DNA from: Comamonas kerstersii
Lineage (GTDB): Bacteria; Pseudomonadota; Gammaproteobacteria; Burkholderiales; Burkholderiaceae_C
Assembly (NCBI RefSeq): GCF_008801935.1
Contig: NZ_VZOT01000008.1
Span: forward strand, 56,981 to 120,980
DNA: 64,000 nucleotides
Reading direction: 5' to 3'
Below are positions 49,085-56,849 of the stretch, piece by piece (position 1 is the first letter of the stretch; each line of letters starts with the position of its first letter). The notes under the pieces were generated by a model. That model did no database searches and was not told the DNA's origin. It saw nothing but the letters and a program-made list of their open reading frames with translations. Position numbers and translations under genes: made by a program.

Positions 49085-49125
49085 ATAGCTGTCAGCGCTT
49101 GCTGCATAAGCACTAGAGGCATATT
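49085..49125. repeat. Half-copy of the AGCTG-CAGCGCTTG repeat
   Basis: ATAGCTGTCAGCGCTTGCTG matches the left arm of related elements at 44215 and 60654. It precedes the bidirectional terminator. Confidence 0.6.
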
Positions 49126-49133
49126 TGATGCAT

Positions 49134-49161
49134 AAAAAAGGGAGCTTTGAAAGCTCCCTTT
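49134..49161. terminator. Bidirectional terminator between ABC operon and glycerate kinase
   Basis: AAAAAAGGGAGCTTT-GA-AAGCTCCCTTT stem-loop with A/T runs on both sides, between convergent transcription units. Confidence 0.88.
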
Positions 49162-49179
49162 GTGTTTTGCTGGACTGGC

Positions 49180-50328
49180 TCAGTGCTTGCCCAGACCCTG
49201 TCCCAAGGCCAGCATGGCGGCAATATTGCGCGCGCTGCTGCGTACATTGAATGCGGCTTCGGCCACGGCTTCCAGGATGTTGCAGGGGCGGCTGAGCACG
49301 CTGAAGATGGCGTGAATGCCATGTGCATGCACCACATGGGCGTTGTGCCCCAGGCTGCCAGCAATACCCACCACGGGCACGCCATGCTGGTGCGCAACGG
49401 TTGCCACGCCAAATGGGGTTTTGCCAAAAATGGTCTGCTGGTCGATGCGGCCTTCGCCGGTAATTACCAGGTCCGCGCCTTGCACGGCTTGGTGCAAGCC
49501 CACGGCCTGGGCAATGATTTCGCAGCCGGGGCGCAGCTGGCCTTGGAGCACGGCCAGCATGGCAGCGCCCATGCCGCCAGCAGCACCTGCGCCTGGCACT
49601 TGATCTACATCCACGCCCAGATCGCGCTGGAGAATGTGGGCAAAGTGATGCAGGCAGGCGTCCAGCTGCTGCACCATGTCTGGCGTTGCACCTTTTTGCG
49701 GGCCAAAGATGGCGGAAGCGCCGCGGGGGCCGGTCAACGGGTTGTCCACATCGCAGGCCACTTCAATGGTGCATGCGGCCAGACGTTGGTCTATGCCAGA
49801 GGCATCCATGCGTGCCAGCTGGGCCAGCGCTGCTCCGCCACGGGTGATGGATTGGCCGTGGGTATCCAGCAGCTGCACGCCCAGCGCCTGCAGCATGCCA
49901 GCGCCGCCATCGTTGGTAGCGCTGCCGCCCAGGCCCAGAATCAGGTGGCGTGCACCGGCATCCAGCGCGGCCAGGATGAGTTCCCCTGTGCCGTAGCTGG
50001 TCGTGAGCAGTGGGTTGCGCTGCTCGCGTGGCACCAGGGCCAGCCCGCTGGCTGCAGCCATCTCGATCATGGCCATGCGGCCGTCGCCTGACAGCGCATA
50101 GAAGGCCTGCACCGGCTGGCCGAGGGGGCCAGTGACCTGCACATCCACCATGCGGCCATTGGTGGCTTCGACCATGGCTTGCACCGTACCTTCGCCGCCA
50201 TCGGCCATGGGCACTTTGACGTACTGGGCGTCAGGAAAGACTTCCTTGAAGCCCAGTTCAATCTGCGTAGCCACTTCCAGTGCAGACAGGCTTTCCTTGT
50301 AGGAGTCGGGAGCGATCACAATTTTCAT
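49180..50328 (-). CDS. Glycerate kinase
   Basis: 382 residues from the ATG giving MKIVIAPDSYKESLSA, the family N-terminus. MADGGEGT near 46-53, LGLGGSATNDGGAGML and the C-terminal ITGEGRIDQQT and GKTPFGVA are diagnostic of GarK/GlxK. It phosphorylates D-glycerate to 2-phosphoglycerate, probably, and feeds glyoxylate or sugar-acid carbon into glycolysis. It is immediately downstream of a GntP-type permease (16-base gap), so they form an uptake-and-use pair. An 18-residue longer start (50382) lacks similarity. Confidence 0.94.
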   Translation of the reverse strand: MKIVIAPDSYKESLSALEVATQIELGFKEVFPDAQYVKVPMADGGEGTVQAMVEATNGRMVDVQVTGPLGQPVQAFYALSGDGRMAMIEMAAASGLALVPREQRNPLLTTSYGTGELILAALDAGARHLILGLGGSATNDGGAGMLQALGVQLLDTHGQSITRGGAALAQLARMDASGIDQRLAACTIEVACDVDNPLTGPRGASAIFGPQKGATPDMVQQLDACLHHFAHILQRDLGVDVDQVPGAGAAGGMGAAMLAVLQGQLRPGCEIIAQAVGLHQAVQGADLVITGEGRIDQQTIFGKTPFGVATVAHQHGVPVVGIAGSLGHNAHVVHAHGIHAIFSVLSRPCNILEAVAEAAFNVRSSARNIAAMLALGQGLGKH

Positions 50329-50344
50329 GACAAGTACCCGTTGC

Positions 50345-51679
50345 TTACAGCATGAAAGCGCTGGCGGCCCAGATGCAGGCAAACGTGACCGTACCCATCA
50401 CAATGGTCGAGGTGGTAAACACGCGCAGCGACTGCTGCATCTCGATGTTGGAGAACTTGGTCACCACCCAGAAGTAGGAGTCATTGGCGTGCGAGGCCAC
50501 GATGGAGCCTGCACCAATGGCCAGGACAGCAAACAGACGGCCCATTTCGGAGTCCAGGCCAAAACTGGCCAGGCTGGGGGTGACGATGGCGGCGGTGGTC
50601 AGCGCTGCGACCGTGGACGAGCCCTGTGCGGTCTTGAGCAGCGCGGCGATGATGAATGGCACGAGCAGACCGACGGAAGCGCTGCCCAGTGCCTCACCCA
50701 GTGCAGTTCCCACGCCGGTTTCCCTGATCACGGCACCAAACATGCCGCCCGCTGCGGTGATGATGAGGATGGGGCCAGCCTTGACAATGGCTTGTTCCAG
50801 AACATCTGTAAAGTCGCCCTTTTTGCCACCGTTGCGGCTGAGCAGCCACAGACCACACAGCATGCCTGCCAGCAGGGCAATCACGGGGTTGCCCAGGAAA
50901 TGCAGATAGACCGCAAAGCCGGTCTTCAGACCCAGGGTGGTCAGCAAGGTGGAAATAGAGATCAGCACCAGCGGCAGCACCACGGGCAGCAGTGCATGCG
51001 AGAAGGGGGGCAGGGGGCGGTCGCTCTGGAGTTCATCCACTTCCATGGCAGCAGGGGCGTAGTCTTGCCCTTTGCTCATGAAGTTGGCCCAGTAGTAGGC
51101 AGCCAGCAGACCGGGAATGGCAAAGATGACGCCGGCCAGAATGAACAGCCCGAGGTTGGCGCCCAGCGTATTCGCAGCCGCCAGCGCACCGGGGTGGGTA
51201 GGCACAAGGCAGTGCACGGCGTAGAGCGAAGAGCCCAAAATAGCCGCCATCAGCGGCATGGGGGTCCTGGATTTGGCGCTGATACTGCGCGCAATGCCGC
51301 TCAGAATGATGTAGCCCGTGTCACAGAAGATGGTCAGGCCCGGAATAAACCCCGTCCAGGCCAGCGCTGGCTTGGCATTGCGCTCACCGGCTTTTTTCAG
51401 AATATGGGTGGCAATGCTGAGCGCACCGCCGCTGCGCTCCATGCATACCGCAATGGCAGCACCAAAAATGATGATGAAGGAAATGCCGCCCAGCGTGTTG
51501 CCAAAGCTGGTTTTGAGCAGATCGATGACTTTTTCGACCGGCACATTGGTGGACAGCGCCAGCACAATGGACACGGCAAACAGCGAGCCAAAGACGCTGA
51601 ATTTGACTTTCGCCGTGAGGTAGACAATGGCCACGATGCTCAGGGCCACAAGAAGTGAAGAGATAGCAATGCTGCTCAT
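50345..51679 (-). CDS. GntP-family permease (gluconate/glycerate:H+ symporter type)
   Basis: 444 residues with about 12-14 membrane helices and GntP-family landmarks: GNTLGGISFIIIFGAAIA, PGLTIFCDTGYIILSGI, LKTAQGSSTVA and SHANDSYFWVV. Family members import gluconate and related sugar acids. The adjacent glycerate kinase makes glycerate a likely substrate. The two genes are divergent from no neighbour; the promoter probably lies in 51680-51850, where AGCTATTATAGGAG-like sequence occurs. Confidence 0.93.
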   Translation of the reverse strand: MSSIAISSLLVALSIVAIVYLTAKVKFSVFGSLFAVSIVLALSTNVPVEKVIDLLKTSFGNTLGGISFIIIFGAAIAVCMERSGGALSIATHILKKAGERNAKPALAWTGFIPGLTIFCDTGYIILSGIARSISAKSRTPMPLMAAILGSSLYAVHCLVPTHPGALAAANTLGANLGLFILAGVIFAIPGLLAAYYWANFMSKGQDYAPAAMEVDELQSDRPLPPFSHALLPVVLPLVLISISTLLTTLGLKTGFAVYLHFLGNPVIALLAGMLCGLWLLSRNGGKKGDFTDVLEQAIVKAGPILIITAAGGMFGAVIRETGVGTALGEALGSASVGLLVPFIIAALLKTAQGSSTVAALTTAAIVTPSLASFGLDSEMGRLFAVLAIGAGSIVASHANDSYFWVVTKFSNIEMQQSLRVFTTSTIVMGTVTFACIWAASAFML

Positions 51680-52014
51680 AGGTTATTTACCTGATTTTTG
51701 GGAAATCTTGCGCAGAGGGCGGCTTGCGTCTTCACGGCAGGTGCGGGCAGGGCGCTGGGCGGTGGCGGCAACCTGATAAGTCATGCACTGTGGGATTGCA
51801 TGCTTGCCATCAAAAGCTATTATAGGAGCGGGCGCTCCTCTGGCTGAGCGGCTGCTGCCATGAAACCTGCATGAGCATTTGCCTGCATGCAGTTTATTTT
51901 TGAGAGCGGCTAGCGCTGATAAATCAAGCATTTGTGACATATAAGTACCTGAAAACAAGAAAGGGAGCGCGCTAGCAGCTCCCTTTTTGATATCAGCAGT
52001 CAGTGCTGCGTGTA
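51680..52014. other. 335-base gap between the GntP permease and the aminotransferase
   Basis: 51680-51903 shows no gene and probably carries the GntP promoter; GCATGCACTG-like inverted pieces are present but not convincing. 51904-51988 is the palindromic repeat and terminator described separately. No small ORF with a good ribosome-binding site was seen. Confidence 0.6.
51904..51988. repeat. Palindromic repeat doubling as a terminator
   Basis: AGCGGCTAGCGC and GCGCGCTAGCAGCT are the family arms, about 75 bp end to end. The right arm is embedded in the stem GGGAGC-GCGCTAGCA-GCTCCC with AAAG/CTTTTT flanks, a likely bidirectional terminator for the aminotransferase gene. Confidence 0.75.
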
Positions 52015-53175
52015 TTACAGCTTGCGCAGACGCTCAATCGCTGCCTGCAGGGTTGCATCCTGCTTGGCAAAGCAAAAGCGCACGACCTGCTGGTCAAAAC
52101 CATCGCCATAGAAGGCAGACAGCGGAATGGCAGCCACGCCAATTTCCTTGACCAGCCACTGGCAGAAGTCGGACTCGTTCATGTCTGTCACGCCGGAAAT
52201 ATCTACGCACTGGAAATAGGTGCCAGTGGTGGGCAGGAGCTTCAGGCGCGTGCCGCGCAGCCCTTCGGCAAACAGATCGCGCTTGCGCTGGTAGAAGACA
52301 GGCAGGTCCAGATACGGGCTGGGGTCTGCCATATAGCTGGCCAGACCCATCTGCATGGGGGTGTTGACGGTGAACACATTGAACTGGTGCACCTTGCGGA
52401 ACTCTGCCGTCAGTGCCGCAGGCGCGGCCACGGTGCCCACCTTCCAGCCCGTGACGTGGTAGGTCTTGCCAAAGCTGGACACGATAAAGGCCCGCGCTGC
52501 CAGCCCGGGAAAGCGCGCCGCGCTTTCGTGCTGGGCACCGTCAAACACCATGTGCTCGTACACCTCATCGCTGATGAGCAGCACATTGGTGGGGGCGAGC
52601 AGGTCTTCCAGCTGGCGCATTTCCTCAGCGGTCCAGATGGTGGCACTGGGGTTGTGCGGGGTGTTGATGATGAGCAGGCGCGTTTTGGGCGTGATGGCAG
52701 CGGCAATCTTGGCAAAGTCAGGGCGGAACGTACCGGGCGTGAGCGGCACGCGCACGACCACGCCGCCTGCCAGCTCGATGTTGGGTGCGTAGCTGTCGTA
52801 GCAAGGGTCCAGCACAATGACCTCATCGCCCGCATGCACGGTCGCCAGAATGGCGGTCAATATGGCTTGCGTGGCGCCTGCCGTGATGGTGATTTCGCTG
52901 TTCGCGTCATAGCGTTTGCCATGCAGGGCTTCGATCTTGGCAGCTACGGCTTCACGCAGGGGTGCGGCGCCGGGCATGGGGGGGTACTGGTTGTGACCTG
53001 CCTGCATGGCGGCAGTCACTGCATCCAGCAGCTTGGGGTCGCAACCAAAATCCGGGAAGCCCTGGCCCAGATTCACGGCCTGGTGCTCGTTCGCCAGTGC
53101 CGACATGACGGAAAAAATCGTGGTGCCTACATGGGGCAGCTTGCTGGGAAAAGTAGGGGTGACAGGTGTAGTCAT
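52015..53175 (-). CDS. Pyridoxal-phosphate aminotransferase, probable methionine aminotransferase type
   Basis: 386 residues from the ATG giving MTTPVTPTFPSKLPHVGTTIF. Class I/II aminotransferase features: NLGQGFPDF, NPHNPSATIW (here NTPHNPSA), SSFGKTYHVTGWKVG with the PLP lysine. The opening SKLP.VGTTIF.VMSALA resembles the YbdL-type methionine/2-oxo-acid aminotransferase family. No ribosome-binding site is visible because the terminator of the upstream gene (53179-53204) ends 3-4 bases before the ATG. Confidence 0.9.
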   Translation of the reverse strand: MTTPVTPTFPSKLPHVGTTIFSVMSALANEHQAVNLGQGFPDFGCDPKLLDAVTAAMQAGHNQYPPMPGAAPLREAVAAKIEALHGKRYDANSEITITAGATQAILTAILATVHAGDEVIVLDPCYDSYAPNIELAGGVVVRVPLTPGTFRPDFAKIAAAITPKTRLLIINTPHNPSATIWTAEEMRQLEDLLAPTNVLLISDEVYEHMVFDGAQHESAARFPGLAARAFIVSSFGKTYHVTGWKVGTVAAPAALTAEFRKVHQFNVFTVNTPMQMGLASYMADPSPYLDLPVFYQRKRDLFAEGLRGTRLKLLPTTGTYFQCVDISGVTDMNESDFCQWLVKEIGVAAIPLSAFYGDGFDQQVVRFCFAKQDATLQAAIERLRKL

Positions 53176-53178
53176 GGC

Positions 53179-53204
53179 AAAAAAAGGGATGCCCAAGGCA
53201 TCCC
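53179..53204 (-). terminator. Terminator hairpin immediately before the aminotransferase start codon
   Basis: On the minus strand GGGATGCC-TTG-GGCATCCC is followed by TTTTTTT and then, after GCC, the aminotransferase ATG. It ends the CysB-type regulator transcript 16 bases past its stop and could act as an attenuator or occlude the aminotransferase ribosome-binding region. Confidence 0.88.
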
Positions 53205-53220
53205 GTACAAAAGCAGGCAA

Positions 53221-54162
53221 TCAGAGTTCGTAGTCGTTGACGTGACCGCTCATGGCACGCAGGATCAACTCGCGCGAGAGGCGGTCGCTCAGCGTCTCGG
53301 CAAACTTGTAGACAAAGTTGCGCAGATAGGCACCGCGCTTGAAGGCGACGCGCGCGACGCTCTGGCCAAACAGGTGGCCCAGTGGGCGCGAGACCAGATC
53401 TGGACCGGGGTCATCACGCATGGCCATCTCGGCCACGATGCCGATGCCCAGACCCAGACGCACATAGGTCTTGATCACGTCAGAGTCAATGGCTTCGAGC
53501 ACGATGTGGGGCTCGATCTTGCGGGTGGCAAAGGCCGCATCTACCTTGCCACGGCCCGTGAAGGAGGGGTGGTAGGTAATCAGCGGTTCATTGGCCAGAT
53601 CGTCCAGGCCAATGCGGTCCTTGGTAGCCAGGGGGTGGCTGGCGGGGACCACCAGCACGTGCTGCCATTCGTAGCAGGGCAGGGTGACCAGATCCGGATA
53701 GTCCGCCAGTGACTCGGTCGCCATGCCGATTTCTGCCACTTCATCGAGCACCATGCGCGCGACTTCGTGTGGGGTGGCCTGATGCAGGCTGATATTGACC
53801 TTGGGGTAGCTGGCGCGCAGCTTGGCCACTGCGTGCGGCAGCACATAGCGCGCCTGCGTGTGGGTGGTGGCAATACTGAGCGTGCCGCTGTCCTGCGCGC
53901 TGAACTGCTCGCCAATACGCTTGAGGTTGCCGACCTCACGCATGATGACTTCAATGCTCTTGAGCACGTGCTGGCCGGGCTCTGTGATGCGCTTGAGGCG
54001 CTTGCCATGGCGGGCAAAGATGTCAATGCCCAGCTCCTCTTCCAGCTCGATGATGGCTTTGGACACACCGGGCTGCGATGTGTGCAGCGCTTTGGCGGCT
54101 TCCGTGAGGTTGAGGTTGCGGCGCGCTGCTTCTTGCACGAATCGGAACTGGTGGAGGTTCAT
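53221..54162 (-). CDS. CysB-family LysR regulator (CysB/Cbl type)
   Basis: 313 residues. The HTH is MNLHQFRFVQEAARRNLNLTEAAKAL and the recognition helix region SQPGVSKAIIELEEELG is the CysB/Cbl form. The C-terminal half holds TTHTQARYVLP and TYHPSFTGRGK, the sulfate/APS or N-acetylserine-binding elements of the family. It should activate cysteine or sulfonate genes under sulfur limitation; possible targets in this window are sbp (3020) and the ABC operon (44474-49081). The gene order CysB-cbiX-lptG is seen in relatives. It is transcribed with its own terminator. Confidence 0.94.
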   Translation of the reverse strand: MNLHQFRFVQEAARRNLNLTEAAKALHTSQPGVSKAIIELEEELGIDIFARHGKRLKRITEPGQHVLKSIEVIMREVGNLKRIGEQFSAQDSGTLSIATTHTQARYVLPHAVAKLRASYPKVNISLHQATPHEVARMVLDEVAEIGMATESLADYPDLVTLPCYEWQHVLVVPASHPLATKDRIGLDDLANEPLITYHPSFTGRGKVDAAFATRKIEPHIVLEAIDSDVIKTYVRLGLGIGIVAEMAMRDDPGPDLVSRPLGHLFGQSVARVAFKRGAYLRNFVYKFAETLSDRLSRELILRAMSGHVNDYEL

Positions 54163-54223
54163 AAGAGGAAGGCTTTAACGATGTTTTGCTTATTATGAAC
54201 GAAGCATCTAAAGATTTCCAATC

Positions 54224-54622
54224 TTATGCAATGTATTGTGCAGCAATGACTGCCAGCAGTTCGGTAACACGGGGGTCTTCACCCACGGCGGTAGCGATCT
54301 CGAACTCCACGGCAGGGTGCTGCTGGCGCAAGCCATCAACCAGCACGGGCAAGTCATTGCGTGCATGGCGCCCTGTGCCCAGGAACATGGGCAGGATGGT
54401 GATGTGCGTGCAGCCTTGGGCAATCAGGCCTTGGGCCGCCGTGGCAAGGTCGGGCTCCGTCAGCTCCAGATAGGCACATGCACACAAGGCATGCGGGTAA
54501 CGTGCCTTGAGGGCCTGAGCTACCGCCTCAATGGGCTGACGCCACAGCGGATCGCGCGAACCATGGGCAAAGAAAATGACGCCCGCCCGGGCGTCTGTGT
54601 TCAGCGGCGCAGCACCAGCCAT
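54224..54622 (-). CDS. cbiX: Sirohydrochlorin chelatase CbiX-type (short form)
   Basis: 132 residues. The metal-binding His is in VIFFAHGSRDP; the second motif region MFLGTGRHARNDLP carries the other His. The short single-domain length matches CbiX(S), which inserts Co2+ or Fe2+ into sirohydrochlorin for cobalamin or sirohaem. Sirohaem is the cofactor of sulfite reductase, which fits the neighbouring CysB regulator. The gene start overlaps lptG's end by 22 bases. Confidence 0.9.
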   Translation of the reverse strand: MAGAAPLNTDARAGVIFFAHGSRDPLWRQPIEAVAQALKARYPHALCACAYLELTEPDLATAAQGLIAQGCTHITILPMFLGTGRHARNDLPVLVDGLRQQHPAVEFEIATAVGEDPRVTELLAVIAAQYIA

Positions 54623-55731
54623 GTGAATGCCCCCAGTGAAAGCAGTGAGTAGATAAAGCCAGGGGCAGCAGCGGTCAGCATGGGTGACCAGTTCTGCAAA
54701 TTGCCTGCATAGCCAAATACGTTGTTGAGCATGAAGAAGCTGATGCCCGCCATCACGCCACCAAACACATAGGCCGCAATGCCGCCGGAGCGAAAGTGCA
54801 GATAGGCAAAGGGCAGGGCCAGCACCACCATGACCAGGCAGCTCAGGGGGTAGAAAACCTTGCGCCAGAACTCGATTTCGTACTTCTGCGTGGACTGGTC
54901 ATTGGCCTCCAGATGCTGAATGAACTGGAACAGCTCCAGCGTGGGCATGCGGTCAGGCTTGTTGACAGCGGCCATCAGCATGGCGGTCGTAATGCCAGTC
55001 TTCCATTGATAGCTGGGCAGCTGCTCACGCGCCATTTCCACAGCGTCTTCAATCTTGGCGGAGCCATCCTGGTACGCAAAACGTGTGATGCGCACCTGCT
55101 CCAGATTCCACAGGTTGTCTGTTTCTTCGACGTGGCCGTTTTGCGCATGGATTTGCCAGGTGATGCGGCCTTGCGGGTCAAAGTTGAAGATACGGATACC
55201 GGTGATGGCACCATCAGCACGCACGGTGCGGACGTTGACGGCCAGAGTGTCGCCATCGTTCTTTTCCTTGAGCCACGCGCCGGTTGCACCCGAGGTAGAC
55301 ACGCGACCCAGGTATTTGGCCTTGACAATCAGGCCCATGCGCTCTGCCGCCGGGGCAATATAGTCACCAACGGCAACGGTCAGCACCACAAAGCAGGCAC
55401 CGATGGTGAGCATGGTGCGCAGCGCCAGCCAGGGCCCCAGACCGCTGGTCCGCATGATGGTGAATTCCGAGCTCTGGGCAAAGCGGGCCATCACAAAAAT
55501 ACTGCCAATCAGCACGGCAATGGGCAGCAGTTCGTACAGGTGGCTGGGGATGTCCAGTGTCACGGTCAGCAGTGCCATCCAGATGGTGTAGGTCACACCG
55601 CCGTAGTTGCGGCCCACGTTGCCCATTTCATCGAGCAGATCGAAGAAAAAGAACATGGCCAGAAAGGCCAGTGCCACAAAGCCCACGGCACTGAAAATAT
55701 CGCGGTAAATGAGTTTGCGAAGTGTCTTCAT
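54601..55731 (-). CDS. lptG: LPS export ABC transporter permease LptG
   Basis: 376 residues. The protein starts MKTLRKLIYRDIFSAV and has about six membrane helices split around a periplasmic beta-jellyroll, as in LptG. Features: MARFAQSSEFTIMRTSGLG in the cytoplasmic coupling helix, and the C-terminal GGIAAYVFGGVMAGISFFMLN. It pairs with LptF to lift lipopolysaccharide from the inner membrane into the Lpt bridge. It overlaps lptF by 4 bases and cbiX by 22. Confidence 0.95.
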   Translation of the reverse strand: MKTLRKLIYRDIFSAVGFVALAFLAMFFFFDLLDEMGNVGRNYGGVTYTIWMALLTVTLDIPSHLYELLPIAVLIGSIFVMARFAQSSEFTIMRTSGLGPWLALRTMLTIGACFVVLTVAVGDYIAPAAERMGLIVKAKYLGRVSTSGATGAWLKEKNDGDTLAVNVRTVRADGAITGIRIFNFDPQGRITWQIHAQNGHVEETDNLWNLEQVRITRFAYQDGSAKIEDAVEMAREQLPSYQWKTGITTAMLMAAVNKPDRMPTLELFQFIQHLEANDQSTQKYEIEFWRKVFYPLSCLVMVVLALPFAYLHFRSGGIAAYVFGGVMAGISFFMLNNVFGYAGNLQNWSPMLTAAAPGFIYSLLSLGAFTWLVLRR

Positions 55732-56825
55732 GCTGCCACTCCACGGCGCTGAAAGAGATCTTTGAAACGCCAGCGTTTGTGGCGCAGGGTCAGCCCGAAC
55801 ACGGCGATGGCAAGCAGACCGCCATGAATGCCTAGCATGTATGTCAGCAGCGACATGCGGCCAGAAGCCACCCAGCTTTGGCCGATGCTCATGAGGTTGT
55901 AATAGACCACAAAGGTCAGCAAGGCCACGAGCAAGCTGCTGCTCTGCCCGGCACGTGGGTTCACGATGGTGATGACCAGCGCCAGGATCAGCAGGTTAAA
56001 AGCAGCCAGCGGCAGGCCGGCACGCCAGCCTGCTTCCGCCAGGTTGACAGCCGAGGGATTGCGAATCAGCTCCAGCGTAGACAAGGAGCGTGCGGTGACA
56101 TAGGGGCGTACGGCACCGCCTTCTTCAAGGCGCAGCTTATAGACATCAAAGCGCGTCAGTTTCGTCTGGCCGGTGGCAGGGTCTGTCTCAAGGCGCTGAC
56201 CGGCGGTGAGCACGGCATTGCGCGAGCCATCATCGGCTTGCTCGACGTGTGCGGTTTTAGACGATGTGACGAATTCGCGGCCCTGGCGGCGCTCCACGAG
56301 AAAAATATTGTTTGCAGCCTCATCAGAGACGCGGTCTTTGTCAATAAAGATCACGCGAGAGCCATCGGAGGATTCCTGAAACTCACCGGGCGCAATGCGA
56401 TCAATATCGCTGCGCTGCTCAAACTGCGCGCGCAGCTGCTGAATCTGCTGGTTGCTCCAGGGCCAGACCAGCAAAGAGAGTGCTGCGATCACTGCAATAA
56501 TCGGCCAGGCAAAACGCAAGATAGGGCGCAGCATGCTGGCCAGTCCCTGACCACTGGAAAACCAGATCGCCATTTCGCTGTCGCGGTACATGCGTGCCAA
56601 TGTCCCTACCACTGCGACAAACAGGCTCAGTGTCAGAATGGTGGACATCTGTCCAAGCACGGTAAAGCCCATGACCAGCATGACGTCAGAAGGGCTGATG
56701 GTGCCTTTGGTGGCTTGGCCCAGGGTGCGGATCAGCATCATGGTCATCACCACGGTGATAAGCACCACCAAAGTGGCTCCGAAGCTGCGTCCCAGCTCCT
56801 TGCGTATGGATGAATCGAATAACAT
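55728..56825 (-). CDS. lptF: LPS export ABC transporter permease LptF
   Basis: 365 residues from the ATG giving MLFDSSIRKELGRSFGATLVVLI. Membrane helices, then a periplasmic jellyroll, then GGAVRPYVTARSLSTLELI and three more helices ending in LFQRRGVAA. It is the partner of LptG. Only 24 bases separate its start codon from that of the divergent pepA, and no ribosome-binding site is apparent; translation may start from a leaderless-like or overlapping promoter transcript. A 41-residue longer in-frame start would run into pepA. Confidence 0.94.
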   Translation of the reverse strand: MLFDSSIRKELGRSFGATLVVLITVVMTMMLIRTLGQATKGTISPSDVMLVMGFTVLGQMSTILTLSLFVAVVGTLARMYRDSEMAIWFSSGQGLASMLRPILRFAWPIIAVIAALSLLVWPWSNQQIQQLRAQFEQRSDIDRIAPGEFQESSDGSRVIFIDKDRVSDEAANNIFLVERRQGREFVTSSKTAHVEQADDGSRNAVLTAGQRLETDPATGQTKLTRFDVYKLRLEEGGAVRPYVTARSLSTLELIRNPSAVNLAEAGWRAGLPLAAFNLLILALVITIVNPRAGQSSSLLVALLTFVVYYNLMSIGQSWVASGRMSLLTYMLGIHGGLLAIAVFGLTLRHKRWRFKDLFQRRGVAA

Positions 56826-56849
56826 TGGCTGCAAAGGAAAATGCTGATT

